Positions 12,359 to 13,602 of a DNA stretch of 13,602 nt are shown piece by piece. The DNA comes from Anaerolineales bacterium UBA7227 (GTDB lineage: Bacteria; Chloroflexota; Anaerolineae; Anaerolineales; Villigracilaceae): contig DKTP01000091.1 in assembly GCA_002473085.1 (NCBI GenBank), positions 1 to 13,602 on the forward strand, written 5' to 3'. The first letter of the stretch is position 1. Each line of letters opens with the position of its first letter. The notes under the pieces are model-generated. The model ran no database searches. It was not told where the DNA came from and worked only from the letters and a program-made list of their open reading frames with translations. The translations under genes and the position numbers were made by a program.

Positions 12359-13555
12359 ATGAATAAAATCTTCGCCATCATCAAAAAAGACGTCATCCTG
12401 CGTTTCGCGGGCGCGTCGGAATTGCTGTTCTTCATCGTCATGCCGCTGGTGTTCACCTTCCTGCTCGCAGGCGGGACTCCGAGCGGAAACGAAGACCCGC
12501 GCATCCGTGTGTTGGTGGCGGACGAGGCGAACACGGTCGTTTCGCGGCAGATCGTGGACGAGTTGGAGCGTTCCACGGCGGTGCGTCCCGTCCTGACGAC
12601 GCGCGAGGACGCGCAGGAAGAATTCGACGGGCGACGCGCCTCGACGATCTTCATCATCCCCGCGGGCGTGGACGCGGCGTCCCTGCAGGCGGGTTCGGCG
12701 GAAGTGGAGTTGCTGAAGCAGCCGAACAACATCAACGCCACCGTCGTCGAGCGCGCCCTGCAGACGGCCATCCGACGCGTCTCGAGCGCGGTCGGCGCGG
12801 CGCGGAACGCCGTCAGTCAACGCGAGGCGAAGCAGCCGTTCCAGTCGGACGCGGAACGCCAGGCCTACTTCGATGGTTCGCTCGCGACGGCGCAGAAGAT
12901 CCAGGAGGATTCGCCCGGGCGGGTGAAAGCCGTCGAAGGCGCGACCCCGGACCAGGTCGAGTATGACCCGAGGGCGAATTCGTCCGCGGGTCAGTTGATC
13001 ACGTGGGTATTCATCCCGTTATTCGGCATCTCGGCGCTGTTCGCGTATGAGCGTCAGCAGGGGACGCTGCGCCGCGTCCTCGTCACGCCGACGTCGAAGG
13101 CCATGTATTTGTTCGGTACGATCCTGGGACAGACGCTGATGGCGCTGGCGCAGATGGCGCTGCTCGTGCTGTTCGGGATTTTCGTGATGAAACTGGCGTG
13201 GGGACACGCGCCGCTGGCGTTGTTCGTGGTCCTGACTTCCGCCGCGCTCGCAGCCGCCGCGTTCGGCGTGACGCTGGGCGCGTTCGTGAAGACCGAGGGA
13301 CAGGCCACCGGTTTGAGCATCATGTTTGGCATGGTCTTCGCGCTGATGGGCGGATGCTGGTATCCGCTGGAGTTGTTCCCGCCCGCGGTGCAGAGCGCGG
13401 TGAAGGTTTTGCCGACGACCTGGGCGATGCAGGGACTGCTCGACCTCGTCCTGCGCGGCCGCGGGTTGGCGGACATCCTTCCCGAAGCGGGCGTGCTGCT
13501 GGGATTCGCGGCGGTGTTTTTCGCGATCGGGGTTTGGAGATTTAGGTACGAGTGA
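12359..13555 (+). CDS. ABC-2 type permease subunit 2
   Basis: 398 residues with the same plan as permease 1: an N-terminal helix (about 21-38), an outer domain (about 45-205), then helices at about 211-230, 251-277, 284-310, 318-340 and 375-393. YERQQGTLRRVLVTPTS (about 230-246) parallels the coupling segment of permease 1, and GGCWYPLELFPP (about 331-342) is the usual ABC-2 loop before the last helix. The outer domain differs in sequence from that of permease 1, so the two are paralogues working as a pair rather than a recent copy. The ribosome binding site is weak. The stop is followed within three bases by a heptamer array that runs off the window. Confidence 0.88.
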   Translation: MNKIFAIIKKDVILRFAGASELLFFIVMPLVFTFLLAGGTPSGNEDPRIRVLVADEANTVVSRQIVDELERSTAVRPVLTTREDAQEEFDGRRASTIFIIPAGVDAASLQAGSAEVELLKQPNNINATVVERALQTAIRRVSSAVGAARNAVSQREAKQPFQSDAERQAYFDGSLATAQKIQEDSPGRVKAVEGATPDQVEYDPRANSSAGQLITWVFIPLFGISALFAYERQQGTLRRVLVTPTSKAMYLFGTILGQTLMALAQMALLVLFGIFVMKLAWGHAPLALFVVLTSAALAAAAFGVTLGAFVKTEGQATGLSIMFGMVFALMGGCWYPLELFPPAVQSAVKVLPTTWAMQGLLDLVLRGRGLADILPEAGVLLGFAAVFFAIGVWRFRYE

Positions 13556-13557
13556 GA

Positions 13558-13602
13558 GGAAGGCGGAAGGCAGAAGGCAGAAGGCGGAAGGCAGAAGGCA
13601 GA
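13558..13602 (+). repeat. Heptamer tandem repeat after the ABC operon (runs off the window)
   Basis: Six tandem 7-base units (GGAAGGC or AGAAGGC) from 13558 to 13599 plus a partial seventh. The unit fits the RGARRRY consensus of the arrays at 4081-4104 and 10943-10991. It starts 3 bases after the permease 2 stop codon, and its full length is unknown. Confidence 0.85.

Overview
The window looks like chromosomal DNA of a GC-rich member of the Chloroflexota, most likely Anaerolineae. Three secreted proteins are lipoproteins whose lipidated Cys is followed by a Pro/Thr/Ser-rich spacer, a style typical of that group. The genes around them are ordinary bacterial types: an SH3-like protein, an FGE-fold protein, a KstD-like flavoprotein, an AMP-forming acyl-CoA synthetase, a SlyD-type FKBP and an ABC-2 exporter. 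This placement is inferred from protein style only; no rRNA or marker gene is present.

Layout. Minus strand, 1-4404: the first 13 codons of a secreted protein (1-41), a bidirectional terminator (107-138), a lipoprotein with an FGE-sulfatase fold and a Cys-rich repeat tail (151-1896), then a two-gene unit read from 4404 leftwards, acyl-CoA synthetase followed by a small YdcZ/DUF606-type membrane protein with a 1-base stop/start overlap at 2449. A divergent promoter region (4405-4510) separates this from a plus-strand run: KstD-like FAD dehydrogenase (4511-6199), SH3-like lipoprotein (6263-7024, apparently leaderless), lipoprotein alpha/beta hydrolase (7130-8158, visibly lower GC) and an ATP-grasp protein carrying an in-frame repeat insert (8168-9217). 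A convergent terminator separates this from a minus-strand SlyD-like FKBP isomerase (9292-9777). After a 222-base divergent region rich in repeats, a plus-strand ABC exporter operon follows: ATPase (10000-10944), permease 1 (11021-12283) and permease 2 (12359-13555). No gene-free stretch exceeds 300 bases. No tRNA, rRNA, CRISPR array, transposase or phage gene was seen.

How the parts relate. The ABC ATPase and its two ABC-2 permeases clearly form one three-part exporter. The synthetase and YdcZ-type protein are translationally coupled. The synthetase and KstD-like enzyme share a divergent control region and could both act on lipid or steroid-like carbon sources, but that link is inference.

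The less ordinary content is at DNA level: a repeat family of heptamers (consensus RGARRRY) at three places, one of them inside the synthetase reading frame and one forming an inverted-array hairpin in the ABC operon; an 18-residue palindromic repeat inserted in frame into the ATP-grasp gene; a terminator whose loop contains the stop codon; and a leader with two competing hairpins in front of the FGE-fold lipoprotein. I did not find a clearly new multi-gene system.
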